Source: Scytonema millei VB511283 (lineage in GTDB: Bacteria > Cyanobacteriota > Cyanobacteriia > Cyanobacteriales > Chroococcidiopsidaceae). From it: DNA of 64,000 bases. Position 1 is the stretch's first letter, and every line of letters starts with the position of its first letter. A program made the translations under genes and the position numbers. The DNA lies in contig NZ_JTJC03000001.1 in NCBI RefSeq assembly GCF_000817735.3, forward strand, positions 1,633,823-1,697,822, given 5' to 3'. Shown here one piece after another: positions 20,513-28,980 of this stretch. The notes under the pieces are model-generated. The model worked only from the letters and a program-made list of their open reading frames with translations. It was not told the origin of the DNA and searched no databases.

Positions 20513-21829
20513 ATGGATCGTCAGTCAAAAAATAAACTGCACACTCTCCATCAAAAACTGAAAAAGTGGTATCGATGGGTGCTGCTATTCGTGCTGTCCC
20601 TAAGTATTATCCTGACAGCATGGATAGTGATGGCACAGCAACCAGTTGTCTTGAATACCTTAATTCTTGCACCCGATGTCAAAGATTTGCGGGCAGGAAT
20701 GTTCCAAGACTTTGAGAAAGAAAATCCAGGGATTCGCATCAACGTCATTGAAGGACCGAACGCGGCTAATTTAATTGAAGACCTTTACTCTTCAGCTTTT
20801 CTATTAGGAGAATCTCCTTACGATTTAGTCCTCTTAGATATTGTTTGGACACCAAAATTTGCTGCGGCTGGATGGTTGTTAGACTTACAAAATCGGGTAA
20901 ATCCAGAGGAATTAAAAGCATTTACCGTTCAAGATATAGAAGCAGGAAGATACAGGGAGGGATTATATCGCATCCCAATCCGTGCAGATGTTGGCATACT
21001 CTACTATCGTGAAGATTTACTCAAAGCAGCAGGATTAAAACCACCAGAAACCTTCCAAGATTTAATTCAAGCATCCCAAACTTTACAAAAACAAGATAAG
21101 GTCGATTGGGGTTATGTCTGGCAAGGACGACAATATGAAGGACTGTCAGCAATGTTCGTTGAAGTTCTTGAAGGTTATGGCGGATTTTGGGTAAATTCAG
21201 ATACACAGGAAGTTGGGCTAGACAAACCAGAGGCAATTCAAGCAGTCCAGTTTCTCCGCAGTACGATTGAAAAAGGTATTTCTCCACCAGGGGTCACAAC
21301 ATACATTGAAGAGGACACTCGCCGCCTATTTCAAAGCGGTCAAGTTGCCTTTTTAAGAAACTGGCCCTATGTCTTACCTTTAGCAAATGAAGAAGGTTCT
21401 CAACTCAGAAATCGAGTAGCTATTAAACCAATGGTTCACGCCCCTGGAGAAACAAGCGGTGCTTGTTTAGGAGGCTGGGGTTTTGGTATTTCGAGTAACT
21501 CAACCCATAAAGAAGAAGCTTGGAAAGCCCTGCAATACTTTATGAGTCGGGAAGCGCAAAAGCGATTTATCTTAGGGGCGGGATACGTACCCAGCCGGAA
21601 GGAGTTATTTACCGACCCAGATGTTGTGGCAAAATATCCCTACTTTCCAGAGTTGCTGCAAATTGCTCAAAAAGCAGTTCTGCGTCCGGCAATTCCCCAA
21701 TACGCGCAAGCATCCGATATTTTGCAACGTTACCTGAGTGCTGCCCTTTCCAACCGTATGAGTCCCGAACAAGCAATGGAAGCGGCTGCTAAAGAAACCC
21801 GCACTTTATTAGGTCGAAATCAAGCCTAG
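20513..21829 (+). CDS. Sugar ABC transporter substrate-binding protein (CUT1 type)
   Basis: The 438-residue protein has an N-terminal signal or anchor segment (WVLLFVLSLSIILTAWIVMAQ) with likely cleavage near MAQ-QP, so it works in the periplasm. The body is a group-1 extracellular solute-binding fold: LNTLILAPDVKDLR, DLVLLDIVWTPKFAAAGWLLDL, RIPIRADVGILYYREDLLK, and GGWGFGISSNSTHKEEAWKAL. It resembles maltose/trehalose-type binding proteins. The ligand cannot be read from sequence. It heads a four-gene co-directional importer cluster. Confidence 0.92.
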   Translation: MDRQSKNKLHTLHQKLKKWYRWVLLFVLSLSIILTAWIVMAQQPVVLNTLILAPDVKDLRAGMFQDFEKENPGIRINVIEGPNAANLIEDLYSSAFLLGESPYDLVLLDIVWTPKFAAAGWLLDLQNRVNPEELKAFTVQDIEAGRYREGLYRIPIRADVGILYYREDLLKAAGLKPPETFQDLIQASQTLQKQDKVDWGYVWQGRQYEGLSAMFVEVLEGYGGFWVNSDTQEVGLDKPEAIQAVQFLRSTIEKGISPPGVTTYIEEDTRRLFQSGQVAFLRNWPYVLPLANEEGSQLRNRVAIKPMVHAPGETSGACLGGWGFGISSNSTHKEEAWKALQYFMSREAQKRFILGAGYVPSRKELFTDPDVVAKYPYFPELLQIAQKAVLRPAIPQYAQASDILQRYLSAALSNRMSPEQAMEAAAKETRTLLGRNQA

Positions 21830-21945
21830 AAAAAGTCAAAAGTTAAAAGTCAAAAGTCAAAAATAATAAGTACTAATGACAAATGACGTAGGGCGAAGCC
21901 CTTCCCGAAGAGTATGACAAATGACCAATGACCAATGACAAAACT

Positions 21946-22854
21946 ATGAAACTCGATGTCGTACAAAAAAGAGAACAGAAAACTGGATGGATCTTACTCT
22001 TACCAGCATTAATTGTCATGTTGGTAGTGTATGCTTATCCCATTTTACGAGCGTTTTGGCTGAGCGTCTTTACTCAAAACCTGGGAACTGAATTAGAACT
22101 GGTGTTTTCCGGCTTGAGTAATTACGGGCGGATGTTTAACGACGGGCGATTCTGGCAAAGTTTGTGGAACACCACCGTGTTTACAACTGCTTCCGTGTTG
22201 TCAGAATTAATTTTAGGTATTGGTGTCGCTTTGGTACTCAACCAAGCCTTTAAAGGACGGGGAATTGTGCGGACAATTACCTTAATTCCTTGGGCTTTGC
22301 CAACAGCAGTCATGGGGGTTGCGTGGGCGTGGATTTTTAACGACCAGTATGGTGTAGTTAACGATATATTACGCCGCTTGGGATTCATTGAAACGGGGAT
22401 TAGTTGGCTGGGAAATCCGACACTGGCAATGATTGCGGTGATTTTAGCCGACGTGTGGAAGACAACACCATTTATTGCATTGCTGTTGCTGGCGGGGTTG
22501 CAGTCAATTCCTGGCGACTTGTACGAAGCGCATTCTTTAGATGGTGCAACTCCGTGGCAGAGTTTTTGGAAGATTACCGTCCCTTTGTTAATGCCGCAAA
22601 TAATTGTTTCTTTGTTGTTCCGTTTTGCTCAAGCTTTCGCTATCTTCGACTTAATTCAAGTTATGACTGGCGGTGGTCCTGGGGGGGCAACGGAAACGGT
22701 TTCGATTTATATCTACAGTACGGTGATGCGTTATTTAGATTTCGGCTACGGTTCGGCGTTGATTGTCGTGACATTTTTGATTTTAGTCATTGCTGTAGCG
22801 ATCGCATCCTTCCTCTTAACTAGAGCGCGGGCTAATGCCGCAGGAGTACGTTAA
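21946..22854 (+). CDS. Sugar ABC transporter permease 1 (MalF/UgpA type)
   Basis: This is a six-helix inner-membrane subunit of about 302 residues, with the EAA loop reading EAHSLDGATPWQSFWKITVPLL. An upstream in-frame ATG at 21928 lies inside an ATGACCA tandem repeat, so I choose ATG 21946 (MKLDVVQKREQ). It is followed after two bases by the second permease. CUT1 permeases form the heterodimeric channel for oligosaccharides or polyols. Confidence 0.92.
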   Translation: MKLDVVQKREQKTGWILLLPALIVMLVVYAYPILRAFWLSVFTQNLGTELELVFSGLSNYGRMFNDGRFWQSLWNTTVFTTASVLSELILGIGVALVLNQAFKGRGIVRTITLIPWALPTAVMGVAWAWIFNDQYGVVNDILRRLGFIETGISWLGNPTLAMIAVILADVWKTTPFIALLLLAGLQSIPGDLYEAHSLDGATPWQSFWKITVPLLMPQIIVSLLFRFAQAFAIFDLIQVMTGGGPGGATETVSIYIYSTVMRYLDFGYGSALIVVTFLILVIAVAIASFLLTRARANAAGVR

Positions 22855-22856
22855 TT

Positions 22857-23723
22857 ATGGCAATTGCACAATCGCGATCGCAAGTCAAAGCAGGGATAAA
22901 TTGGCGAGCCATTTGGCTACCAATTGCCGTAGCTTTAGTTGTTATATTCTTCCTCGCCCCCGTGCTGTGGCAGGTATTAACTTCCGTAAAGGTCAACGAA
23001 GACATCTCAGCCGTTCCTACAGTTTACTTTCCCACTCGCTTCACCTTGGAGCATTACGCATCCCTATTTACCCGTCGTCCATTTGGACTTTACATTTTAA
23101 ATAGTGCCTTTGTTTCTATTACATCTACCCTACTGTGTCTAGCTTTTGGCGCACCAGCAGCTTATGTTTTGGCACGGTTGCGATTAGTGGGTAAGGAAGT
23201 TATTCTCGCGATCGTCCTAATCGTTACCTTATTTCCCACGGTATTACTATTTCTAGGACTGTTGGAAATCGTTCAAGTCACTAATTTAGCTAACAACTTT
23301 TTAGCGCTCATAATTCCATACACGGCGATTAATTTACCTCTAACAATTTTGGTAATGCGCAGTTTTTTCCAACAACTACCTAAAGATTTGGAAGATTCAG
23401 CGCGAGTTGATGGATACAACACATTTCAATTATTGTGGAAGATTCTATTACCCATGACTCTTCCGGCTTTAGTGACGACAGGAATTCTGACTTTTATTGC
23501 TGCTTGGAATGAGTTCATCTTTGCCCTAACATTTATTTCGCGAGAATCAATGAAAACCATACCCGTAGCAACCGCTCAATTGAGTGGGGCTTCGGTATTT
23601 GAAATTCCTTACGGACCCATCGCCGCTGCAACCATTTTAGGTACTCTACCTTTAATTCTCCTCGTCCTCTTCTTCCAGCGCAAGATCGTTCAAGGTCTGA
23701 CTGCTGGTGCTGTTAAGGGGTGA
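22857..23723 (+). CDS. Sugar ABC transporter permease 2 (MalG/UgpE type)
   Basis: This 288-residue partner permease has six hydrophobic segments and the EAA motif DSARVDGYNTFQLLWKILLPM. It starts at ATG 22857, two bases after the previous stop, which indicates translational coupling. The C-terminus is KIVQGLTAGAVKG, a very common ending of MalG-type permeases. Confidence 0.93.
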   Translation: MAIAQSRSQVKAGINWRAIWLPIAVALVVIFFLAPVLWQVLTSVKVNEDISAVPTVYFPTRFTLEHYASLFTRRPFGLYILNSAFVSITSTLLCLAFGAPAAYVLARLRLVGKEVILAIVLIVTLFPTVLLFLGLLEIVQVTNLANNFLALIIPYTAINLPLTILVMRSFFQQLPKDLEDSARVDGYNTFQLLWKILLPMTLPALVTTGILTFIAAWNEFIFALTFISRESMKTIPVATAQLSGASVFEIPYGPIAAATILGTLPLILLVLFFQRKIVQGLTAGAVKG

Positions 23724-23760
23724 TTCAAAAGTCAAAAGTCAAAAGTCAAAAGTCAAAATT
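23724..23760. repeat. AAGTCAAA heptamer tract inside the ABC operon
   Basis: About four AAGTCAA units lie in the 72-base gap between the second permease and the ATPase gene. A similar tract (about 21834-21862) separates the binding protein and first permease genes. Confidence 0.8.
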
Positions 23761-23795
23761 AAACACTCGCCACTACTCATTACTTACTTTTAAAA

Positions 23796-24899
23796 ATGGC
23801 TAAACTCGAACTCAGAAATTTAAATAAAACTTATGCTCCTAAAGTTGTCCCAGTTAAAGATGTGAGTTTGACTGTGGATGATGGAGAATTTTTGACGTTA
23901 CTCGGTCCTAGTGGCTGTGGTAAGTCTACAGTATTGCGGATGATTGCGGGGTTAGATGCACCAACTCGCGGACGCATCTATTTGGGTGGGGAAGATATCA
24001 CCTCCAAACGACCAGGCGATCGCAATATGGCGATGGTGTTTCAAAGCTATGCTCTCTACCCGCACATGACGGTAAGCGAAAACCTCGCTTCTGGACTGAA
24101 GCTGAAAAAAGTTTCTCGCGCCGACATCGAACAACGGGTAGCGGAAGTTAGCAGACTATTGGGGCTGGATGAGTTAATGAACCGCAAACCAGGACAGCTA
24201 TCTGGCGGACAAAGACAACGGGTAGCTGTCGGTCGGGCGCTGGTACGTCAAGCTCAGGTATTCTTGTTAGACGAACCCCTAAGTAACCTTGATGCTTTAT
24301 TGCGGGAACGAGTCCGCGCCGATCTCAAGCGCATATTTGCAGCCCAAAAAGCCCCTGTAGTCTACGTCACCCACGACCAAACTGAAGCAATGACGCTTTC
24401 TACTAAGGTTGCTTTGCTCAATGACGGCTACTTACAACAACTCGACTCGCCCGATCGCATTTACAATCATCCGGCAAATCGATTTGTCGCAGGATTTGTT
24501 GGCAGTCCGCAGATGAATTTGCTTACCCTACCCTGTAAAGGTAGATCGGCAATGTTGGGCGAGTTCCAAATTCCCCTACCTGATTTACCCACCGTACCAC
24601 CAGAAATCATTTTGGGTATTCGTCCTGAAAACGTTGGCATTGCCCAACCAGGCGACACTAGTTTTGTCCGAGGGCGAGTCAATGTTGTAGAAAACTTGGG
24701 AATGAACTATTTGGTCAATACGCGGGTCGAAAGTCACAGCGCCCCAACGCAGATCGTGCGGGCGTTGCTACCCACAGACCGTCGTTGGAACGAAGAGGAA
24801 GAAATTGCCCTTACCCTACCACCCCAACACCTACACTGGTTCGACGTTCAATCTGGAGATGCTTTAATTGGGCGACAGATGGCTGGGGTCAGGAGTTAG
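23796..24899 (+). CDS. Sugar ABC transporter ATP-binding protein (MalK/UgpC/MsmX type)
   Basis: The 367-residue ATPase has the Walker A GPSGCGKST near residue 38, the Q-loop MVFQSYALYPHMTV, the signature LSGGQRQRVAVGRALV, the Walker B VFLLDEPLSNLDA and the switch histidine VTHDQTEAM. It also has a C-terminal TOBE/MalK regulatory domain (about 235-360). It completes the importer of binding protein, two permeases and ATPase. MalK-type ATPases may also serve several importers. Confidence 0.95.
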   Translation: MAKLELRNLNKTYAPKVVPVKDVSLTVDDGEFLTLLGPSGCGKSTVLRMIAGLDAPTRGRIYLGGEDITSKRPGDRNMAMVFQSYALYPHMTVSENLASGLKLKKVSRADIEQRVAEVSRLLGLDELMNRKPGQLSGGQRQRVAVGRALVRQAQVFLLDEPLSNLDALLRERVRADLKRIFAAQKAPVVYVTHDQTEAMTLSTKVALLNDGYLQQLDSPDRIYNHPANRFVAGFVGSPQMNLLTLPCKGRSAMLGEFQIPLPDLPTVPPEIILGIRPENVGIAQPGDTSFVRGRVNVVENLGMNYLVNTRVESHSAPTQIVRALLPTDRRWNEEEEIALTLPPQHLHWFDVQSGDALIGRQMAGVRS

Positions 24900-24905
24900 A
24901 GTATC

Positions 24906-25046
24906 GGGCGAATAGAATTCGCGACTATACAAACGAAGTCCGCCTACCCTTCGGGAACGCTTCGCGAACGCGGACTAACTACAAGTTATGTCTTTCAAAC
25001 CCGCGCAGGCGGGTTTTGCCTGTGTAGCTGCGAATTCTATTCGCCC
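24906..25046. mobile_element. 141-base MITE-like element with perfect 17-base terminal inverted repeats
   Basis: Both ends carry GGGCGAATAGAATTCGC in inverted orientation (24906-24922 and 25030-25046), and the pairing continues imperfectly inwards. Inside are a TTCGCGAACGCGGACT segment and a perfect eight-base stem, AAACCCGC/GCGGGTTT (24997-25016), followed by further T residues, which looks like a terminator. The element fills the gap between two convergent genes. Confidence 0.8.
24997..25019 (+). terminator. Rho-independent terminator inside the MITE-like element
   Basis: A perfect eight-base stem with a four-base loop, followed by a short T run, lies about 100 bases after the ABC ATPase stop. 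It may end the importer transcript. Confidence 0.6.
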
Positions 25047-25060
25047 AAAATGGAATATGA

Positions 25061-25963
25061 CTACTCCTCGCTGACTAACTTTCTCGCCTTATTTGCCCGC
25101 GCTTCAGCGTTTGTCATCACTTCGTCCATTTTCTCTTGGATTTCCCCTGGATAGTTTTCTAAAACTTTTGTGGAAAGAGAAATTCTGCCTCTACCCTCAT
25201 CCAAATCGATAATTACTGCTTTGATTTCCTGCCCAATTTTAAACAGGGCGGGTAGAGAAGCAGTGTAATTTTGGCTGACTTGCTTGATGTGGAGTAGACC
25301 GCTGACTCCATTGAGATCGACAAATACGCCAAAAGCCTGAATGCTGGAAATTTTACCTGTAGCGAGTTGACCGATTTCCAATTGGCTGAAGCTGCTAGCG
25401 CGAGTCGCTAAGCGATTGGAAAGGACGAGTTTTTTATTGTCGTAATCGACTTCCAGAAAACTAGCTGTCAGGGTTTGACCCTTGAGCGATTCCATGTTTT
25501 CTTTTTCAACTAAATGCGATCGCGGAATAAAACCCCTCAAACCCAGCACGTCTACTGTCACGCCGCCCTTATTTGCTCCTGTCACTCGTACCTGCACTGT
25601 CTGGCGATTCTCTTGCATCTGCTCGATGCGCTCCCAAATGTGCTGAATTTCTAACTGACGGCGCGATAAAGTGACCTGTCCATCTGCATCTTGGTCGCGG
25701 ATAATTAGAAACTCTAGTTCCTCTTGTAAAGGCAGTACGGTAGACAAATCCGTAACTTGTTGCAGGGAAGCTTGATCTGCTGGGAGAAAAGCAGCGGACT
25801 TACCACCAATATCGACATAAGCGCCGTTGCTGTCGTATTGAAAAACTTTACCACGTACTGTTTGCCCTTTCTGGAACTGATAGTCATGTTGTTCCAGTGC
25901 TTTAGCAAAATCCTCCATCGAGAACGATGAGCTAGATACAGATGGGGTCGAATCAGATTTCAT
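25061..25963 (-). CDS. Ribosomal protein S1 homolog, three S1 domains (Rps1b type)
   Basis: The 300-residue protein has three S1/OB RNA-binding domains, at about residues 28-100 (GQTVRGKVFQYDSNGAYVDIG), 115-180 (GGVTVDVLGLRGFIPRSHLV) and 193-265 (GQLATGKISSIQAFGVFVDL). Cyanobacteria carry short S1 proteins of this kind that bind mRNA leaders. The frame is open for 48 codons upstream, but that stretch is translated from the dispersed repeat at 25991-26057, so I place the start at ATG 25963 (MKSDSTPSVSSS). Whether this is the main S1 or the second paralog cannot be decided here. I favour Rps1b from the N-terminal sequence. Confidence 0.88.
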   Translation of the reverse strand: MKSDSTPSVSSSSFSMEDFAKALEQHDYQFQKGQTVRGKVFQYDSNGAYVDIGGKSAAFLPADQASLQQVTDLSTVLPLQEELEFLIIRDQDADGQVTLSRRQLEIQHIWERIEQMQENRQTVQVRVTGANKGGVTVDVLGLRGFIPRSHLVEKENMESLKGQTLTASFLEVDYDNKKLVLSNRLATRASSFSQLEIGQLATGKISSIQAFGVFVDLNGVSGLLHIKQVSQNYTASLPALFKIGQEIKAVIIDLDEGRGRISLSTKVLENYPGEIQEKMDEVMTNAEARANKARKLVSEE

Positions 25964-25990
25964 AGGAATACAAAAAGGGAGTCGAGAGTC

Positions 25991-26057
25991 GTAGGGGCGG
26001 GTTTTGACAGGATATCCGTGAAATAACCCAGAATTGGGCGAATAAACCTGCCCGTAC
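25991..26057. repeat. Dispersed about 67-base inverted-end repeat, copy 4
   Basis: It begins GTAGGGGCGGGTTTT and ends AAACCTGCCCGTAC, matching the paired copies at 2586-2728. It lies just upstream of the S1 gene start and creates a false N-terminal reading-frame extension. Confidence 0.75.
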
Positions 26058-26132
26058 AGAAATAGGGAGCGGGAGTGGGGGGACAAGCGAGACAAAGGAA
26101 GAATCAAAATTTAACTTCTGCCTCCTGCTTCC

Positions 26133-26873
26133 TCACAAAGTTTCAAACAGGTGTTTCACTTGCTCCCAGGCATCAGCTGTAGCTTCTGGATTATAGCTTG
26201 CGCGGCGATCGCAGAAGAAGCCGTGACCTGCTCCATGATAGCGAAAGATCTTATAAGAGATGCGATGTTTAGTGAGTTCGGCTTCAATTTGGTTTATATG
26301 GTCGGTAGGAATACTCCCGTCCTCCAAGCCAAAAAAAGCATAAATTGTGCCGGAAATCTCGGCTGTACGAGTTAGGGTAGGAGAACCACCACCAGGAGTA
26401 CGGGTAGGAATGCCAGCCCCATAAAAAGCCGCAGTCGCTTTAATATCTGGTAAAGTTGCAGCTAGATAAGCGACGTGACCGCCAAAACAAAAGCCAATGC
26501 AACCGATCGCCTCTGCTTTGACTTGGGGTAAAGCTTTCAAGTAATCGATCGCGGCTTGAATATCGCTTAACAGTTCTGACGCTTTGGTTTGCTCCCAAGC
26601 ATATTTTCTCCCCACTTCTAATTCTTCTGGAGAATAGCCAGTCTCAAAACCTGGTGCGAGGCGTTGAAATAACGCAGGAGCGATCGCCACATATCCTAGC
26701 TTGGCAATTCTTTCTGTCACATCTCGTATGTGTGAATTAACTCCAAATACTTCTTGTAACACCACAATTCCAGGATACGTCCCATCTACTGTTGGTGCTG
26801 CTAGGTATGCATCAATATCCAAACCGTCAGCCGAAATTTTGACATGATTTGTCTGAATTTCTTTATCTGTCAT
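26133..26873 (-). CDS. Dienelactone hydrolase family protein
   Basis: This 246-residue cytoplasmic alpha/beta hydrolase has the Cys-type triad of the family: Cys129 in GCIGFCFGGH, Asp185 in FFGLEDGSIP, and His217 in YHGAGHGFFCD. The N-terminal GIVVLQEVFGVNSHIRDVT stretch is also typical. Dienelactone hydrolase itself opens chloroaromatic breakdown lactones. In cyanobacteria the substrate is unknown, and the name should be read as a family label. The start is ATG 26873. Confidence 0.92.
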   Translation of the reverse strand: MTDKEIQTNHVKISADGLDIDAYLAAPTVDGTYPGIVVLQEVFGVNSHIRDVTERIAKLGYVAIAPALFQRLAPGFETGYSPEELEVGRKYAWEQTKASELLSDIQAAIDYLKALPQVKAEAIGCIGFCFGGHVAYLAATLPDIKATAAFYGAGIPTRTPGGGSPTLTRTAEISGTIYAFFGLEDGSIPTDHINQIEAELTKHRISYKIFRYHGAGHGFFCDRRASYNPEATADAWEQVKHLFETL

Positions 26874-27044
26874 GATGGTATAGATTCAGTTATCAGTAGA
26901 AAGTGAGTAGTGAGTGGTCATTTGTCATTTGTCATTGGTTGTTAGTTGACGGTAAACGCGCTCGCTACACTCCGTGAAGACCGTTGACGGTTGAAAACTG
27001 CTCCCTCAGCTTTCTTCTTACCCTACTCCCTACTCCCTAAAAAA

Positions 27045-28028
27045 ATGGTTCAATTTCACATCCAGCCCGATAGCGATATTCCTGCTTCAACTCAACTTTA
27101 CAATCAAATTCTTTACGCGATCGCCTCTAGACAGTTTCCACCTGGACAGCGTTTACCCAGTACGAGAGCTTTAGCAATCCAGACTGGTTTGCATCGCAAC
27201 ACTATTAGTAAAGTTTATCGTCAGCTGGAGGAAGATGGTTTAGTCGAAAGTTTGGCAGGTTCGGGTATCTACGTCCGCGCTCAAGCTCATGATAGCAGCC
27301 CCCGCTCGTCTTCCCCCGTGATAGAAAAATATCCCGCAGCAGAAAAGATTGTCCGACGCAGTTTAGAGGAATTACTCAAGTTAGGCTGTTCGCTCAACGA
27401 AGCACGGGAAGTATTTATCGCTGAAATTGATTGGCGATTGCGTAGTAGCGCTCAAGTCTTGGTGACGGTTCCATCTGACGACATCGGTGCGGGTAAGCTG
27501 ATGATGGATGAATTGCAAAGAGCATTGGGTGTAACCGTTCAGTTGGTTCCGATTGAGGAATTAGCAGCAATTCTAGAACAAACACCTTCCGGTACGGTAG
27601 TGACGAGTCGCTATTTTATTGGTGTTGCAGAAGCGATCGCCTCACCGAAAGGAGTGCGCGTCATTCCTATAGATGTCTACGATTACAGTCAAGAAATTCA
27701 AACTTTGAAAAAATTACCAAAGGGTAACTGTGTAGGAATCGTCAGCCTCAGCTCTGGTTTGTTAAGAGGTGCGGAAGTGATTATTTACAGCCTGCGGGGA
27801 AGCGAATTACTAGTACGAACAGCCCAAACAGGAGACAGTTATAAGCTTAATGGCATTGTCAAAAGCGCCCACTTAATTATTAGCGATCGCGCCAGTTATG
27901 CTGCTGTTAGAGCCGCCGTTCAAGCTGCGAGAGAAAATATTATTCGTCCGCCCCAACTCGTTTGTTGCGAAAATTATATTGCCACTGACTCAATTGATTC
28001 TCTCAAGCGAGAACTGGGAATTGATTAG
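27045..28028 (+). CDS. GntR family transcriptional regulator
   Basis: The product has 327 residues. A GntR winged helix spans about residues 10-80 (PASTQLYNQILYAIASRQFP, LPSTRALAIQTGLHRNTISK, LEEDGLVESLAGSGIYVRA). A roughly 230-residue C-terminal region follows that is neither an aminotransferase nor a clear FCD or UTRA domain. It contains a LVTVPSDDIGAGKLMMDEL segment. The frame is open for 18 codons upstream through a CCCTACTCCCTACTCCCTAA repeat, so I take ATG 27045 (MVQFHIQPDSD) as the start. It is divergent from the hydrolase gene and upstream of a nitroreductase, which it might regulate (inference). Confidence 0.88.
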   Translation: MVQFHIQPDSDIPASTQLYNQILYAIASRQFPPGQRLPSTRALAIQTGLHRNTISKVYRQLEEDGLVESLAGSGIYVRAQAHDSSPRSSSPVIEKYPAAEKIVRRSLEELLKLGCSLNEAREVFIAEIDWRLRSSAQVLVTVPSDDIGAGKLMMDELQRALGVTVQLVPIEELAAILEQTPSGTVVTSRYFIGVAEAIASPKGVRVIPIDVYDYSQEIQTLKKLPKGNCVGIVSLSSGLLRGAEVIIYSLRGSELLVRTAQTGDSYKLNGIVKSAHLIISDRASYAAVRAAVQAARENIIRPPQLVCCENYIATDSIDSLKRELGID

Positions 28029-28040
28029 GAAGAAGAGTAA

Positions 28041-28195
28041 ATGGTTGACGGTAAAAGCGCTCGCTACACTACCCCTTCGGGGAAGCAAGCTACGTGAAGA
28101 CGGTTGACGGTTAATGGTCATTGTTCCCCGTTCCTCGTTCCCTGATAGCTGATAACTGATAACTGATAACTGATAACTGATAACTGATAACTGTT
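28041..28195. repeat. Composite repeat tract: GGTTGACGGTAAAAGCGCTC element plus ACTGATA heptamers
   Basis: An element at about 28043-28112 (GGTTGACGGTAAAAGCGCTC, then TACCCCTTCGGGGAAGC and GAAGACGGTTGACGG) is followed at about 28144-28195 by seven or so TGATAAC heptamers. Shorter relatives of the first part occur at about 15324 and 26945. Confidence 0.75.
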
Positions 28196-28254
28196 TAAAC
28201 TTAAATCATTTACACTTAAAATATTAGATTAATACTCAACATTTAGCAAAGAAA

Positions 28255-28923
28255 ATGACTGTAGACATTCATCCTTCTACTGGTTTGAAAGAAGCGATCG
28301 AGCAGCGCCGTGCGGCTAGAGCGTTTCGTTCCAATCCAATTCCCGAAGCAATATTAGAAGCAATTTTTCAGATAGGATTACGCGCTCCTTCCGGCTTTAA
28401 TCTCCAGCCTTGGCGGTTCATTATCGTGCGAGAACAACACAATCGCGACAAACTCAAAGCCTGTGCCTCTAACCAGCGCCAAGTAGGAGAAGCCCCAGTT
28501 GTATTAATTTGCTGTGGCGATCGCACCAGTGCTGAAATGGAAAATATTGAAGCTGTCATCGCATTGGGTGCTGAAGTGGGGGCGATGAACGATGACTTTG
28601 CTAACTATATGCGATCGCAAATTCCGTCTTTCTTTGAAAATCGCCCCAGTTTCGAGTCGATGGAAGCTTGGACAAACCGCCACACCATGCTAGCTGTCGC
28701 CCATCTGATGTTAGTTGCTAAAAGCTTTGGTGTTGATAGTTGCCCGATGGAAGGTTTTTCTACAGCACGAGTCAAGGAAGCCTTCAATATTCCACCCCAT
28801 GTCGATGTTTGCTGTTTAGTCGCCCTCGGCTACGCTGCCGAACCTTTCAAACAATACGGCGGACGCTTCAAAACCGATCGCGTTTGCTTCAGCGAAACCT
28901 ACGGGGATCCTTTTTTAGGATAG
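28255..28923 (+). CDS. Nitroreductase family protein
   Basis: This 222-residue FMN-dependent oxidoreductase has the family pattern: IEQRRAARAFRSNPIPEAIL for FMN phosphate contact, GLRAPSGFNLQPWRFIIVRE, and a C-terminal LVALGYAAE segment. Such enzymes reduce nitro groups, quinones or flavins with NAD(P)H in the cytoplasm. The substrate is not predictable. A palindrome two bases after its stop separates it from the convergent hydrolase gene. Confidence 0.92.
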   Translation: MTVDIHPSTGLKEAIEQRRAARAFRSNPIPEAILEAIFQIGLRAPSGFNLQPWRFIIVREQHNRDKLKACASNQRQVGEAPVVLICCGDRTSAEMENIEAVIALGAEVGAMNDDFANYMRSQIPSFFENRPSFESMEAWTNRHTMLAVAHLMLVAKSFGVDSCPMEGFSTARVKEAFNIPPHVDVCCLVALGYAAEPFKQYGGRFKTDRVCFSETYGDPFLG

Positions 28924-28925
28924 AC

Positions 28926-28953
28926 GTAGGGGCGCACAGCTGTGCGCCCCTAC
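28926..28953. repeat. 28-base palindrome, copy 2 of 8
   Basis: A perfect inverted repeat with arms GTAGGGGCGCACAG/CTGTGCGCCCCTAC, placed between the convergent nitroreductase and hydrolase genes. It could act as a bidirectional transcript end. Confidence 0.9.
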
Positions 28954-28980
28954 CCTCGGTAATTTTGCCTCCTACCTGCT

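Noticed and set aside
25964..26107. 48-residue N-terminal extension of the S1 protein
   Set aside because: It is translated from a dispersed repeat, and S1 homologs begin at the MKSDS-type start.
26991..27044. N-terminal extension of the GntR regulator
   Set aside because: These codons are read from a CCCTACTCCCTA repeat, and the winged-helix domain begins after ATG 27045.
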